Positions 37,201 through 52,814 are shown, counted from the first letter of the stretch. The stretch: DNA of 64,000 nt from Dirofilaria immitis (GCA_024305405.1 JAKNDB010000068.1:7431501-7495500), one strand, 5' to 3'. The notes: generated by a model not told the origin, from the sequence alone. Translations and numbers: made by a program.

Positions 37201-40200
37201 AATAGCATCGTTGTCGCACAACGGTAGTAGGATGACCGCTTACATCGTTCTTAATCAACCTATATGACACATCAACGCACATTTCGGTACACAAACGAAA
37301 AAATCGTGTGATCATCTCATCTGTTGATATAACACCCTGCTCATGCATCTAGAAATATGCGACAATGTAAAGAGAAAAATATTACCGAAATAGATATCCG
37401 ACAGGTTCTTCCCTTTTTATGAATTTTAATTTCAACGTTGCAGAGATGACGCATCATCGGATGACCGACTGCACTATTTAAAGAAGAACTGCGGATTAAG
37501 CATTACATACAACAACTTCTAGAATTTTCAGTATATTTATTTTTTCCTTTAATAATTTAATCTGAAAAATGAAAACTGCGCACCACATGAACAATTTGTG
37601 CAAGAGCTTGTTGAGGCTCTTTCTGTGCTTGCGGAGTGTAACAAAGTTGTATCCATTCTCGCAGTATCATTTCTACTTTGCTCTGTAACTCGGCACCATC
37701 TTCCATATTATCGCCTCGTAGATGCGTACCACATCCAATTGGACCAGACGGTTGAACCGATGTAGCGAGTACTGCTGGTAAGCTGTTATGCACGCGATCA
37801 GCAATGGTTGATGGTGGTGGAAGTGATGTAACGCTTCGTGAATTAATAAGTGTCACATCATTACTTAATGGTAACGCTGTCGTTGTAAAGCTAAAACTTC
37901 ATCATTATTTTAATAATTTAAAATATCCAAATTGGTGCATTTATAAGTCATAGAAACCAGAAACACTGCATGATCTCAAAAAGAATTCCACATACCTTTC
38001 AGGTGTTGGTCTGTTCTGTCCGAATTGTTGTGCCTTAGCTAATTGCTCCATCGTAAGAGGCATTGATTCGGAAACTGCTTGTCGCGAATGCGTTGGATTG
38101 TTCATTGTTAACAGCTTCAAAAATCGCTGAGCAAATATTAAAGCCTATAAAAGAGCTACTTTATTCAGCGAAAAAGTATATTATTACAAAAGTTACTGAA
38201 AATAACTTCCAGTTCTATGCATCCAATTTCAATTAATATTTCTCAAGTCAACACCGAATTTATGATTCTAAATTCTAGAAAGGGCTTAAAAAATCTCGCC
38301 AATCTCCAAACAATATTTAGAACTATGCTTACATATTTCACCTTTACTACCTACACTAATATCATTCCAATTTCATGAAGAAATGTCAAGTCCGCCGTGA
38401 GATCAAATCTTTATAAATCTTATGAATGATCAACTCGACATAACACTGAACCAATAGGTTAAAAAATAAGTGACCCTCCGAAAGCACAATCCAAAACTAA
38501 TGTCGCATAAAATAATTTTTGAAAAAAAAAGACTTCAAAATTGCTGCCGCTATCAATCAACATTGCCAAATTCTGATCATAAACATTCATTTGAATGAGC
38601 ATGTGTTTCGCAAGCAAATCCATAGCATCAACATTAAATCGATAATCTAATCGACAGTCCACGATTACACGAGTCATACGACGAGCTAAGTCACTCAAAG
38701 GGATTTGTGTTAGCAAAATACGACAAAGTTGAAGAAATATGTCTTTCAATTTGCGATTCCAATCCACTTCTGGAGGCGCTGAAATAAGAAATTTATTTTC
38801 TAGCAGAAAAATTTATTTTTAAGAAAAATTGTAGAATGTCATGTGATATTATGATAAAACAACCAATGATAAAGCATACTAATTTCAGAGAGTAATGCAA
38901 TAACAAACATGATTTGTATTGATCTTTTGCAAAAAACTAAGACAGCAGGCTTCACGCGCTGACAATCTACAACGTCGATTATATGTTCTCGATTACGTGG
39001 TTTTAGCTAATTAAATTTTTAAAGCATAAACAACGGAGTCTTGATGCAGCGCTCGGAATCCCAGGAAAAATTATTCCAACCGCTTTAACAAGCATACAAT
39101 TCAACGATTCTTCATAATCATTGTTAACTGCTACTGTTATTCCGAATCTTGCTCAAGCCCGCATTCATACATTATTAGGATAAATGAAGAATACTAAATA
39201 TGAGAATTGCCAAACGTACACAACTGATGTTGCTGAAGTTCTGCATTTCTATATGCACACAAAACTTGTTCAACAATGCGTTGAATACAGTTATGCATTT
39301 GTATTGGTTCACGTGGATTTGATGCCAATTGAGATATTGCATCACGAATATTAGCTATTGCAGCACTTGCTCGATAGTTTGGTACACCGTAAGCAGATAA
39401 TATGGAATCAATGTCATGCAAAAGCACTTGTAAAGCTGTCACAAATTGCTCAACTTCTTTGTCCATACCAGGCTAGAAAAATCGCTATATTGTCATCATA
39501 CAAGAGGAGTATGAATTCGCATACTTCTTAGATGATAGATGTTCACATTAATGTATTAAAAGAGATGCTTCGTAAGCAAGAAATTTTAAACACCATGCCT
39601 GTTGAATTACTGGTTGCATGGCAGTTGGAGTTGATGATTTCATGACACTGAAATCAACTATCATATCTTCAGCCGTTGTTGGTTTGAAGCCACAAATCCG
39701 GCTGAAAATTAATTTCCTTCATGACAGAATGGATAATTATTCTTTTTCATTCTCCATATCTAATCAGGAAACTTTGAAAACCTGGAAAATTCATCATAAA
39801 CAACCATCTGCTGATTTGTAACCGATCCAACGCGAAGTCGTATTTTCTCTGGCATCTGCTGAGCGCGTGCAAGGGCAACAGGATCGGCGTATTGTCGACC
39901 TTCAAGACGACACTGCTTTCTAGTAGCAAATTCAGATTCAAGACGTTTATCCATTTCGGGCGTTGCTTTTTCACATGCTGTCTTGACTATAAAATTTGTT
40001 GCCAGCTCCACATTATCTTCCGCAATCGTTGTTGCAGCTTCATCGATTAGTTTCTGCTGTAAAAAAATAAAAAAAAACAAAAGTAAGAACATATTTTGAA
40101 AATCCAATATTGAACATATTTTATCATTACCAGAAAAAATCATTTACCTGTTCAGGTGTAATATTACATCGCAGAGAATTCGTGAATGCTGTTTTAAGGA

Positions 40201-43200
40201 ATCCTAGAATAGTTGAAGACAATGGCTCTCTGCATGTTATGGATGCCATTCCCGCTGTCATTGCTCGAATCATGTGTTGTGAGGCACGACGCATTTTTGC
40301 TCATCTGATTCCAACGCAAAATCCTCAAATTGATAAGCATGTATAGTTGCTATGATTATTTCAAAGCTATGCAGAGGAGAAATGGGACTAAACAAAAGTA
40401 AACAGTGTCAAACAACTCAAGATTACCTTCTTGCAGATATGTTCTGTAACATGCATAGCGATTCGAATCGCCCGTTCTGTGACGGGTCCAATTAATTCTT
40501 TAATCGCATGACTAATTGCTGGTCGAACAACGTGCTTCAACTGCGGATTTAGCTAAACCTTCGACAAGAAAAAATAAATTCTCATTATATTTTTAAACTT
40601 TCAAAAATAGTTTCATTTTATTCTCTTGAAGCTTCCTCGAATTTTTTGTTAAATTTGGTTGATATTCCATTTGATGATTCTAAAATCACTGAAATATCTA
40701 TACAGTAGAATTAAAAAATAAAAATGTTTTACATTTCAGACTAAAACACAAAAGCAGAAATCAAAGTTAACCTGAAATAAAGGTAATGAAGCCGACAGCT
40801 TCAAATGCGGTGTAAGACCATCAAATGAAACAATGTTTATATCGTGATAGTGGAAATGAGCTGGCACTTGTACTTGTGTACCACTTGGTGACTGACTTCC
40901 TAAATATCAAAAAATAGCGTATCATTCGAAATATATACATATCATGAAAAAATAAATTTATATAAAATGTTAATAGAATGTACATTTCAACTCAGCAAAG
41001 GTTCAAAAAACAAAGTCCAGAACCTGATGAAACCAAGTCGAAAAAGATGCATCGAACATTTAGACATGTTCTACATTATAAAGCAATACTATCCGGAAAG
41101 CAGAGCTATTCTTTAGCAGAATAAGCTCAAAATTTTTCTAGGAAATAATGGACAATACAATTTACTGGGTTAAAAAGAAGTAAAAGGTTGATTTTGATAA
41201 GATGTCATTTATGCATGCTTTTAGCATTAAAGAAAATTTTTTTCAACGTTAAAAGCAGTAAATATCAAGAACAACGAAATGAAAACTACTGATAAATTCT
41301 TTAGTGCTTGCAAGGCGATATAATAATTCATCTTGAGATAACGAAAGATATCAATTACATCATGTGAATTTAAAAGATAACTAAACATATCCCAATCGTA
41401 ACTAAAATTAAGTCAAATCTAAAGTTTATGCTGCAAGAAGTTTTACTCGGCATAGTGATGTTTGATAAATTGCCAATCAAATGATCAACATCAGCAGTTG
41501 CTGTTTGTGGTATACCTGCCACAATAATTTCTGTGGAAGCTTCAGAATTGGCACGCACTGCTGGGAGAGGTGAAGCAGCCATCTGAAAGTGCAATGTATA
41601 ATAATGTCTTTAGTATTATGCATACTCTTATCAAAGTATATTTCGCAATCCAAAAATCAGTAAATTATTGGGAACTTGTTTCCTTTAAAATGCAATAAAT
41701 CATTAAAAACAAGAAAACAACAAAGGAAACCTGTAATTCGGGTGGTTTTAACATCTTTAGGTCGCCTAATTGTTGGGGAAGCTTTATCAAGCGTTCGGTA
41801 TCTTTCAGCACATCTTCTGTTGTGAGTTTGCTTAGATCAATGCCCAATTCTTTACAAAGTACTTCTATTTCGAACTTCAAATTTAATTTCAAATCTGGTT
41901 GATTATGAAGTTCCGCCAAAATCTTGAAAATTGCCTTTATCCATGCACAATTTGGACCAAAGATCTGAAACGACAAACTATTATAAAAAGCAAGGATGTC
42001 TTTTAAAATTCTTCATTAAATTATGGAAATAAATTACCTGACTTTTGCTACAAGAAACAAGAATTTTTGCGATGAATGGTACAACAAACAGAAGTTCTTG
42101 CTGTCCTTTGTAATAAGCCTCCATAAGAAGAGATTTCATATCCAAATCCTTTAATTAAAACCGATAACGGTTACCGAATAAATGCATTTTCTAGACAAAA
42201 ATTTAAGTGTATGAAGAAGTAAAAGTACCGATGTAACAATAGGATGGTCACGGGCGATTGTAATCGCACCCAACCATAAGCCGAGATTTTTTAGCAACTG
42301 TCTATCACCAAAATTCGTCGCTGCTTGTCGCTTATCACTTCGCAAGAGAATCTCAAAAAAATGAAACATAGTTCAAGTTACAGCATTTGAAATAAGCTGA
42401 TTTAAACAGATTCCACTTTTTCATTGATGTTTATAAAGCTGCTCCAATGTAACTGCATATATAAAAAGCTTTTTCGACATCTTGGAGCATATTACCAGAG
42501 AATTAATATTTGACACAAATTTGTATAGCAATATCTCTTGAAGTTATAGCAAACTCTCGGTCAAGCAGCTATCATCGTATAATAGATGCCCTTGGCATAA
42601 ATGCTTTTTAATATTGGCTTGGAGATGTCTGATCCTTATACTATATTTACATGAAATCAAATGAATCGATGTCATGTGTAAGAAAAGCCATCACTGAAAT
42701 CATGCATATCTTGTCAAACCTACAATATAGTTCTTAATCGCGTTAATCAAGAAAATTACCTTTATATTCCTAAAAGTTTCTAACTTCACGAATTCTTCTA
42801 ACTTTCTATTTTCGATTGCCAAAAGAAAGAGATTATAGAGAGGTTGGAAATTCTGTTCGATACTAACACGTTTCATTACCAGATATTGCGCTAACCAACG
42901 AATGAAATCATCATCCAGTTCTTCAATCATAATTTTTATTTCTTCAACCTGGAAAAATACAAAAATTTACGAAATGAAATCCAAATTCAATTTCAAAAAT
43001 AAAATCCATTCTAATGATCTATTCAGTTTAAAAAGTACATCGCAATCATAAAAGTTAACCTTTTTGGAAGATTGATTTGACTTAGATTGTTGAACAAAAA
43101 TGCAACTTTTTCCATGACAGCTTCTGATGGTTGCTTTATCTGGTTACCTTCTTTTTCGGTTGCATTTACTAGTGTGTCAACACTAGTAACAGACAACACC

Positions 43201-46200
43201 GATGAACCCTGAAAAGATAGTAAAGTGATAAAATACTATTAAAAAAAAAAAAAAAAAACAGGATAATTTGTAATTCGATTCACGATTCAAGTTTCTTAAT
43301 CCAAACAATTTAAATTTACAAAGCCATACAGAACGCGCTGCCAAAGTTCTATTCATATCCGTTGTTGTCCGTTGCTGCGGCTGCCAATTTGGTGTTTCGC
43401 GACCAGGAACATGCGGTTGTTGTCCCTGTATACCACTAGTCACGTAATCCTAAGCAGCTATGATATCACCAATTCATTCAACAATGTATAGCAACAGAAG
43501 GTTCCAACTGGAGCTTTAAGCCTATCTTATATTGCACTACTCAGTTTCACAACGCGAGCATATAAGGAAGATTTGACATGAACAAGACACTTTTCAGACA
43601 GAAAACTTCAAGAATTTTTTTATAATCAAATCTTTACGATGGAATATTAGATTTTTTAAAATTTTTTCAAGATTATTGTTTTTTCATTTTTTTTGTGTCT
43701 TTTGTAATGAAAATTTAAAAAATTTTTATTATGTTGTCGAATATTCATAATTGTACTTTTAAATTTTGTGGAAAATGTTGGAAATTCCGCTGGTTCGCAA
43801 TCATAACGCACACTTTGGGATACAAACTCAATTTTGTCCGACAAGCATTCAGTGCTACGATTCCAAATGTCCAAAGCATGCTACCCGGTTCTGCTTGCAG
43901 TGATTCTATGACCTTCCTCACCGCGGTAGCAAATTGCAAATTCCTAAAAATTGCAATAATGAAATCTCATCCCACAAAACATTTCAGAAATTTCGCCAAT
44001 TGGCAACTGCGACGATGTTGTAAATTTGAAATTTTACTACTATCGCAAATGGTAGTTAAATTGCTACTAAATTAGTGATTTGGTAAAATCGCAATCGCTT
44101 TCAATTTTCTGTTGAAGTTCAAATCTAATGTCACCAGAACAAGAAACGAGTAGCAATGAATTTCGTAAATGTTAAAGAAAAAAATGGTATCGGCAAATAA
44201 AATGAAAGTAAACATACGAGATAACACTTTCACGAATAATGCTACCGTAAACTTCCGCAGTTGTTCGTAATTCTCGTTCAGGATACTCGTGGAAAAATCG
44301 ATATTCTTCAAATAAATTTTTTACCACACATGCCAAAATATCCTGGAAATAAGAATATCTCAATTAAAATTTAGAAATCATAAATGTGCAAACGAAAAAG
44401 TAATATGAAAAACAGAACCTTGTCCCGCTGTACATTCGATCCTTTAAATTGTTTCAAGCGCTCAACAAAATCCGCGACTGGCATTTGCATATGTTGTGAA
44501 TATATCTACAAAATAAAAAGCTCGACAAATTTCACTAAAATTCCTATTACTACCAATACTTCGTCCCATGTCAGCATTTATCCACTTGATATATCAACAT
44601 TAAAGTTGCCTTTCTACTTTTAATTCAAAAAGTCCCAGAAATTTTAAAATGAATTATAAAAAGTAGTGGGATCTCTATAGCTCTAAAAATTTATGTGGAA
44701 CTCTACAAAGATAGCCTCAATCACGCATGAAAACATTTGACCATTCATCAATAAATTATTTTCTATCTGCATGAGAAAAACCGTATTTTTTAAAAATTTC
44801 TTATGTCCCAGAAAAAATAAAAGCATATTACTTGTTGGAAATACATATTTGCTTCATTCTGAATTTCTTCACTAAACTGAACAGATGTAAGGTCGTCCAT
44901 AGGCGCAGGTGGTACCGTAATACGCCCTGGTGAGCCACCATTGGTTTGTTGTTGCTGTTGTTGTCCAGCTGAATTATGCACAAATGAATTGTTTCCATTT
45001 AATACACCTCCTGAAAACATAAAATTAGGGAGTGCCATCATGACTGTTAGAAATAGTAATTCCATTCATCACTAACTGTTGCCTATGGTACTAGAATTCG
45101 AAATTAACTGTGGGACTACCAAACGCTATTTATGCGATGCAATACGGATAGTACTGAATATAATGTCTAAAATTCAGTTACAGTGATGTGACAAAGTTTT
45201 TCGGTCAGTTTGAATGAGATACTAATATACCCACACATAACAACATAGCTGATATTACAGCATTAAAAGTAATAATGTTAACCTGCCGAACCAGGAGCAC
45301 CGGGTGGTACGCGGAAATCAAGAGCTGACGACGGTCCACTACTGGATCCCGGTGTTGTTCGTACACTACCAGTTGCTATAATTTATCGAATTTAAAAATT
45401 AGATAGTAAATACCTTTCACACCAAAAGAACAATAAATGAATTTGAATTTTAAAATCATTTACTGGGTCTAAACAAGAAATGCATTCCAGACTAAACAGG
45501 AATGAAACTGAATGAAAGAAAAAATGATTCCACTAATCGAAGAATCACATGTGGAAGCAAAATATTTCCATTACATTATTACTTATCATATAATGAATAC
45601 TAATGGAATATAAAGTATATTCACTCACGAAAGAAGTCATAATATAAACAATCAAATGTTTTATTTAGTTCCCTATGGTAAGCTAGCTTAATCAAGACAT
45701 CAACATATAATCTCTTGAATATATCTTTTTCAAAGAACTTGTAATCTCTTGAGCATCTTTTGGCGATAATGGTAGATAACTAGCATAGATAAACAATTTA
45801 GATAATTCAAACCTGGTATACCAACTGGCATACTCCAACCAGGTCCTCCAGCTCCAGGTCCTAGACCTGGCCGCGCTTGTGTTGTTGATACTCCACTACT
45901 CATAAAACCTGTTCTCATCATCTGTCCAGATGGTGACATTGACAGAGCATGACTTCCATTAAAATTCGGTTGCAAAACATTAGCTGCATTCGTTGCCTGT
46001 AATATATGACAGAAATTTTAAAAATTATATCATTTGAACAGAAAGAAAATAATTAAAAATGCTTACTTTAAGTAATTCATTTGCCTGCGGAAATGGTCCT
46101 GTAGTAGAACCCGGTATACAAAGATTTGTTCCAGTACTGTTTCCAAAAATTTGCATTGATCCAGGCAAGTTCCCTTGCTGCTGCTGTCGACCTTGCATTT

Positions 46201-49200
46201 GTTGTGCAGCTGCTTAAAATGTTGTAAAACATTTGTTAAACATTATTATTATTTAAATTAAGAGCACTATTACAAGTCAATTAAAATCTCAAAGAAATCA
46301 TTACCAAGCATATCTCTATTTGATGCACTAAAAGCAGTTGCGCCAAAGGAAAACCACTAAAACTGCCGGAAGATTGTTGTACTGATACTGATGGTGTTCC
46401 TATACCACTACTAAATACGTTCGATGTTGATGAGTGTGCACCTCCAGCCACATTTAACGGTGTTCGTGAAGCCGACATGGCTGACAAACGACCTTCACCG
46501 TTTTTTAGCTGTTTAAAAGTACATAGTTAATTTTCTATGAAGATTCTAATAGTAAGGTAATATTTTTCTTAAGAATTATCATTATCTAATGCGGACAGGT
46601 ATTATTCACACTCTCATGATTAACATTCAACCAATAATTTGTAATACAGTTCGATACCAATCTAACTTTTTCCATGTGTCGAAAGGAAGCGACTCAATTT
46701 AATGAAGAAATAGGATATTTTGTTATAAGAAACATTATCTAACTACAAAATAAGAGATAACATTCACTATCTGAGAAATGTCCCATGTCATTTTAAAAAT
46801 GTCAACGAACCCCAGGTATCTGACAGCAAAGCGAGGATAAATCATTGACTGATGCATTAGACATGCAAGTCGTCCGTGAAAGGGCATTCAGTAGCACTCT
46901 CATTGTCTCCTGCGGTAAAACACCGCTGTTCACCATGCCCGCTGGTAACCGACGACGTATGTAACATATAATCTGCGAAGCAAATGCATCCTATAATAAA
47001 AAAAAATCAATGGAATCTAGGATTCTGAATTTACAGCAGCATTTATTTTGTGACATGAGAGTCACTGTCTTATGTAAAATCAAGTTTGAACTAAAGAACA
47101 TGTGTAGATTTTACTCCATATACTGCTAATTTATCGTCAATCCATTTGTCCAATTTTAGAAAATCTCTTCTTGAAGCCAAACAAGCCAAATCAATTGTAA
47201 AGGAAACTGTGGTACGTTGAATAGTTCAGCTAAGCCCTGAAATAGGAATATGATACCACTTTTACGATGAATGTAGCCACCATAATAGCTTCATATTTCC
47301 AATATATAAGAAGACATATTACAAAACGTTGAAAGATGATGAATAATTAATATTTATTAAAGAATCATTTTTTTTAACTTCCTGTTTATAATTTTCATTC
47401 GACGAATCACTTCTACCGATCTTGTTTATGAAAAATATATTCAATTTGCTATAACAGCAAGAAATGCCAAATATTGGAATGATGAAAACAGAGAGCAGAA
47501 ATACATTAATTCCAGAGAAGGTATATAAAATTTGATATCTTTTCTTTTTTAAGCCACTTAATATAGTAAATTATTAAACCTAAAAACAGAAGCTTACAGT
47601 TCCTTAATGCTCAAAATGTATAAAAAATCACTGTAATCGAAAATTAATAAATGCAAAACTGACATCTGGTTTAAGTTCATGAGCTACTTCCAAGATTCGG
47701 GATAATTTTGCTTGATCATCTGGATTTTCATATAATAACTACAAAGAGCGGTTAAAATTGTTGGCCGCAATTGCACTTTATCTTCGCAATTCCAAACTAC
47801 ATTCAATACGGGAACAGCATTCGGATGATTCCCAATCAGCGTTGGTATGAGCATTTGCATTAAATGAATACGTAAATTTGATGTGGGTAACTAAAAAACA
47901 ATTATAAGAGTGGCTACTTATGTTTCAAATAATATTATAAGTAAAAGTCGAAAGAATTGTTATATTTAAGATAATCAATTTTACACAATAACATGCCTGC
48001 ATCTGCAATAAAGCTAGTAATAAAACATCGGGGCAAGCACTAGTTGGTTTATGCAAAATATTCATCACACCATTCACCAGTTTTCTTACTTCACCTAACC
48101 GTATTAACGTATCCACCAAATCCAAACAACGCCTAAAATAGAGAAGTAGTAAACCTGTCAAGGAAATTATTTATAAAAAGACCATAAATTGCAATACCTA
48201 CCAGTTACTTAATTCCCTTGTTTCCTCCGGCTGTACTTTTAATGGAGTCAAATTCACCGCTTTGTGAGGATAATCAGAAAAGCAAAATACGTCAGGATTT
48301 TGTAATATCTGCTCAATCCATGATAACTGCAAAAAACCTAATTAGTTGTATATTATAAAAATCAATATTTTTATAGCAGAGATTTGTAAATACACCAAAA
48401 TGTGTTTATATCACATATTTTGTCAGCACAATACTGAACTAAAGCACACATGGGCATTCATTTTAGATTTGCAAAAATTATTATTTCGAAGTCATTATTG
48501 CTAATTACTAATTTTGATAAAATCGATAATTAATTTTGTACATTTCTAATTATTGATTCCGATAAAATCGCTGACTGATCTTGCTAAAACTCTCCAAATC
48601 TTTACAGAAGGCACTATTGTTTCGACATTGCGACTGAGTGCATAAAAATCAAATCAAATACCTGTCCATATTTGTGGAAATTCCATTCCCGATACAATAA
48701 GCCTATCGGAAGGGATTCGAACCAAGACCTTCTAACAAAATTGCAGTTAATAACTGTAGCTGCGCTTTTGTTCGCACAATAAAATTTGTCTGATCGAGAT
48801 GCATTACTATTTCCGACCAGTTTAGATTTGGTGCCTGCAAAATAGTTCAGAGTTTTGGTCAAAGAAAACTTAAGAAAACCTGAAATAAACCAAAATTTGG
48901 ATTTCTTACCAGCTCGCGAATAGCACTGGCAAAATTTTTGGCATTCCAAGCAATTTGTTGCATCGACTGTGATGTTGAACTTACGGTTGCACTCACAGAA
49001 TTTTCAGAAAGACCACTAGTGGTTGTCGACAAACTTTCTGCTGATGAACTTGTTCCAATTGCTGAAATTTTATTTAATGATTTCCAATAATATAACTATT
49101 TGACTAGAAAACACCGAAAATTCCTTATGTCCAAAAATGCAAATAAGGATAGAGATGATTACCTGGAACACTTCCAGAACGATGATCCCATAAAGCATTT

Positions 49201-52200
49201 GGCTGAACTGACTGTTGCATACTAGAACCGGAACATGTATTTATCATCATTACAATAACTCGAGAAAGATTAACAGCATTTAAGCCAGATCCATCTCCGG
49301 AATTCAATGAGATCAGATGCTGCCGACATGATTTTGCACTTGATGTAAATGTCGCACCAATTTCCTATCAAAGAATTATTTTGTCAAATGGAAAAAATCA
49401 TAAAGAACGAATACTTATACCTATTTGATACCGAGTCATATAAGAGTCCACCATATTTTTAAATATGATGGTGAATGGCATTCTCAATTTTAATCACACA
49501 CCTGAATTTGTTGCGCCAGTAAATTTGGATTCTGGTAAGCCAGGCTGTCCATTATCTCATTAAGATCTTTATCTTCCAAATCAACGTAATCGAAAGGCGA
49601 GAGATGATCACTTCCAGTTGATGATAATGATGCTTTCGAACTTTCTTCGGCAGCAGCTGTCAAAATAAGTTGGAACGGCGAAAGAGTTCTTATTAAAGTA
49701 ACACCACGTAAAGCAAGCTCTAGAACACAATTCAATCAGAAAGTACATGAAAATAAATTCTTTCGACAATAAATTACTTCGAAAGGGATTTCTTATAAAT
49801 ATTATATTGAATGAAGTAAACGAACCTTTTTCGAAAATTTTTAGAAAACAGACAATGGACTGTCGATCAACCGCAATTAATTCAATGACTTGCGTTGAAA
49901 CAAGAGATGTAAAAAGCTGATGAATGAATTCGGTTGATAATGCGCAATCAAAGACCGTTGAATTGTCTGCAGTGAAAATAAATATTTTCCAGAAACACTT
50001 CCTGTCAAAGAAAGTATGAGAATTGTACAGTATCCTTGTCTAAAATTACCTTTTTAGTATCTTCAAATATTGCTGTAAAAACGGCACGAAGATACTGGCC
50101 AAGTCCCTTGACAATTTGCGGCACAAGTGAGGAAGAGAAAAGAATAAGACCAATAAGAACTTGAATGGGGAGATCAACAGAGAGTAATGAAACAAGAGTT
50201 TCAAGAAAATGTCCGATTAGACTATACCGTATTCCCACTAGTCTTTCCTCTAACGCTTCAATAAAACGATAAAAAAGTCGGATAGAAGTTGATGTTGGAT
50301 CTCTGACACAGTTTTTCAATTGCTGAAATATGCATTATTATTACTGGATCACTATGAAAATAAGTAGCAAATAACAGAAAAGTATTAAAAAAGATCGAGA
50401 AAATGTAAAACATGCATTAAAAAACTCTTACGTTGCATAATGTTATGCATCAACAAATGTAAATTATTAGTTACTAAGAAATCTGGCATTGATATGTAGT
50501 ATGAAAATAATAGGCAGCGCCGAAATAAGGCTAAATAAGTTCTAAAAGATAAGAAAATTACAAAAATACCGAAAATTACGAAAAACTACTTACATCTAAT
50601 TAAGATACCAAGCAAAAGAAAAAAGAAAAATGAGAGCAGCATAATGCGTCACATGCGAGAAGAATTTACAAACGCCAAATTTGGTGAGTACTTAATTTGA
50701 ATAATCGTAGATCTTTTTCAAGTAATCCTCACAACTCACTACAGAATGAAAAATTCATGCCTTAAAGCAATCGAAAATAGATTCATTACTAGCATCGAAA
50801 TAATGTAAAGAATAAAAGATAATGCAAGTAATTTCACTACAAAACACTACGTTACTTCGCATAATGGATTGCTTCTCATCTATCAAAAAAAAAAAAATCA
50901 AGTTTGTATCTAAAATAGTACGGGGAGGAAAAATCAAATACTACTGAAAGTATCATGTCCATATATACATGACAAGTTGATCGGCGCACCAGTTTCACAA
51001 CACAACACCAACCTGTCGAATTACGTACGCGCAGAAGTCGCCTCTCAGCTGTAGGTCGTACTTTCGAACTGATAAAGACCCTGACTGCTGTTGATTAGGA
51101 GATACTTGCTGTTTTTGAAATAGACCAGTATTGGTAGTTACAGATCGAGCTGTTGAAGCAGGTAAACAATCAGAAAGAAATGTACTCGATGTTATGATAT
51201 TATCAAGCAATATACGAAAAACGTGTTGATCAGCAATGCCAATCTCAGTAGAATAAGGTGCCACAAATATACGATCTAAGAACTCCTAAAAATTATTTAA
51301 AATAGTCGTATGATTGATTATGTGTATCGTCAAAATATATACTGAAGCAAAAAACTGTTCTATTGCTCTTTTTAACTAAAAATGAAAAATATGGATTCAA
51401 GTCTGAAAGGAAAAATAGAATGTTTCGATTATAATTCAGAGCATTGATTTTACTTCCTTTTATCCACAAATACGCTAAATTCTTGTTACTAACACTAACT
51501 AACTGTTAAATTCATGTTACTAACAAGCAGACAAATCCCAATCTTCATATATCATATTGAAATTTCGCGTTGCCGTTTTCACTCGTAAATAAACCTACAT
51601 AACTGATCTGCAGCAAGGCATCGAAATATCAGGCAGTGAAGTGCGCGGATGATAAACAATGCGTTCGAGTCAACTTCATTTTTGAATTAATAAAAACATT
51701 ACCTGGAAAATAATAATGACGTAAAGAAATGAAAACAATAACCTCGCGAAAGAAAGAATCCGGGCTATTGGAATCAAACTTTTCTGCCGCAATAACCAAT
51801 AAACGATCAATTGAGGCGAGCGCTATCGAAGTTGGCGTCACACTTATAGACATCAGTAGCCGGAATACTAAAAACAATAGCATGTGATACCTCATGTTAT
51901 TTACTGCCTTACATATTCTTTAAATGTAGGAAAGCAAATTTGTGACTGGATATATATATTATTCATTGAATGTATTTATCCAAAAAAAATTGAAATTCCC
52001 TCCTTCAGAACTTTTCTTTTCGTTACCATCCATTATAAAGAAAAATAAAAACAATTAAGAAAAAATAGACAAACACACCACGAACGGAGGCCGACTACCG
52101 ACATGCAGAAGAGCACTCCAAATCAGGTGATTAGTATTTTCTTAATTCAAGCGAAGTAAACAGGAACTAAAAATCTGAAAAGAGTCCATCCAATATCTTA

Positions 52201-52814
52201 CAACTTCATTATAATACCGGCATACTCCACGTAATCTGCTGGATACACTGAGCAAACTATCCAAATTCCAAAAATAATATTTATATATGCGTTATTTACG
52301 GCTGTCACCAACAACGTCAAATAAAAGCAATGAATCTATATTTTATTCAAAAAAGAATCATTTTTCTAAGAACACCAATTTAAAAACATTAATTCCGAAC
52401 AGAAACATTAAGAAGCATCCCATAAACTGAGACTTAAAAATGGTAGGCGAAACAATGAATAAACGGAAAATAATAGAAAGATTATCTCAAGAGGTCATAA
52501 ATGGCTGTTAATACAGAAGTCTGCATACAAGCTTGCTTATTTCAGTGATAAACGTCTAAGATTACCCTCATCAAAGTGCTATCTGCACACAGAAGCCAGT
52601 TAATATCACGCTGCATGATTACCTTCAAAGGCATATAATTTGTTATGCACATCAGGTTGTCTGAAACATTGATGACGAACAAATAGCATTCTAATACTTC
52701 ATTAGATATTGGACTAAACACAATGCCAATAACAGCAGAAGCTACATTCCAATGGGAGGGGGAATGAAATTCAAATGATGACACCGGTACGTTGAGAGTA
52801 AATGAAGTTTTCAT
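34258..52814 (-). CDS. let-711: CCR4-NOT complex scaffold subunit 1 (NOT1/CNOT1)
   Basis: Scaffold of the CCR4-NOT deadenylase. 5' exons: 52566-52814, 51743-51867, 51013-51285, 50050-50322, 49826-49966, 49502-49719, 49163-49364, 48910-49061, 48662-48834, 48202-48326, 47997-48132; the last are 35072-35204, 34821-34954 and 34258-34381. In order: an N-terminal helical region ([21 protein letters not shown]), a Gln/Ser/Pro linker (44.8-46.5 kb), the MIF4G CAF1-binding domain (43.7-44.5 kb, [13 protein letters not shown]), a segment with [10 protein letters not shown] (42.7-42.9 kb), the CNOT9-binding helical domain (39.7-42.0 kb, [33 protein letters not shown]), and the NOT1 C-terminal domain ([31 protein letters not shown]). 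At least seven one-base losses need repair, at 34861, 46350, 47199, 47725, 48718, 50051 and 52565. Intron 11 uses donor CAG/GCATGT. The first four exons match vertebrate NOT1 only weakly. Identity is certain from about 49.4 kb downward. Confidence 0.93.

Noticed and set aside
48711..48740. A tRNA-like B-box match (GGTTCGAATCC on the minus strand)
   Set aside because: The flanking bases do not form a T-stem or acceptor stem, and the stretch translates in frame as the NOT1 segment equivalent to human GLGMEVFPVDLIY.
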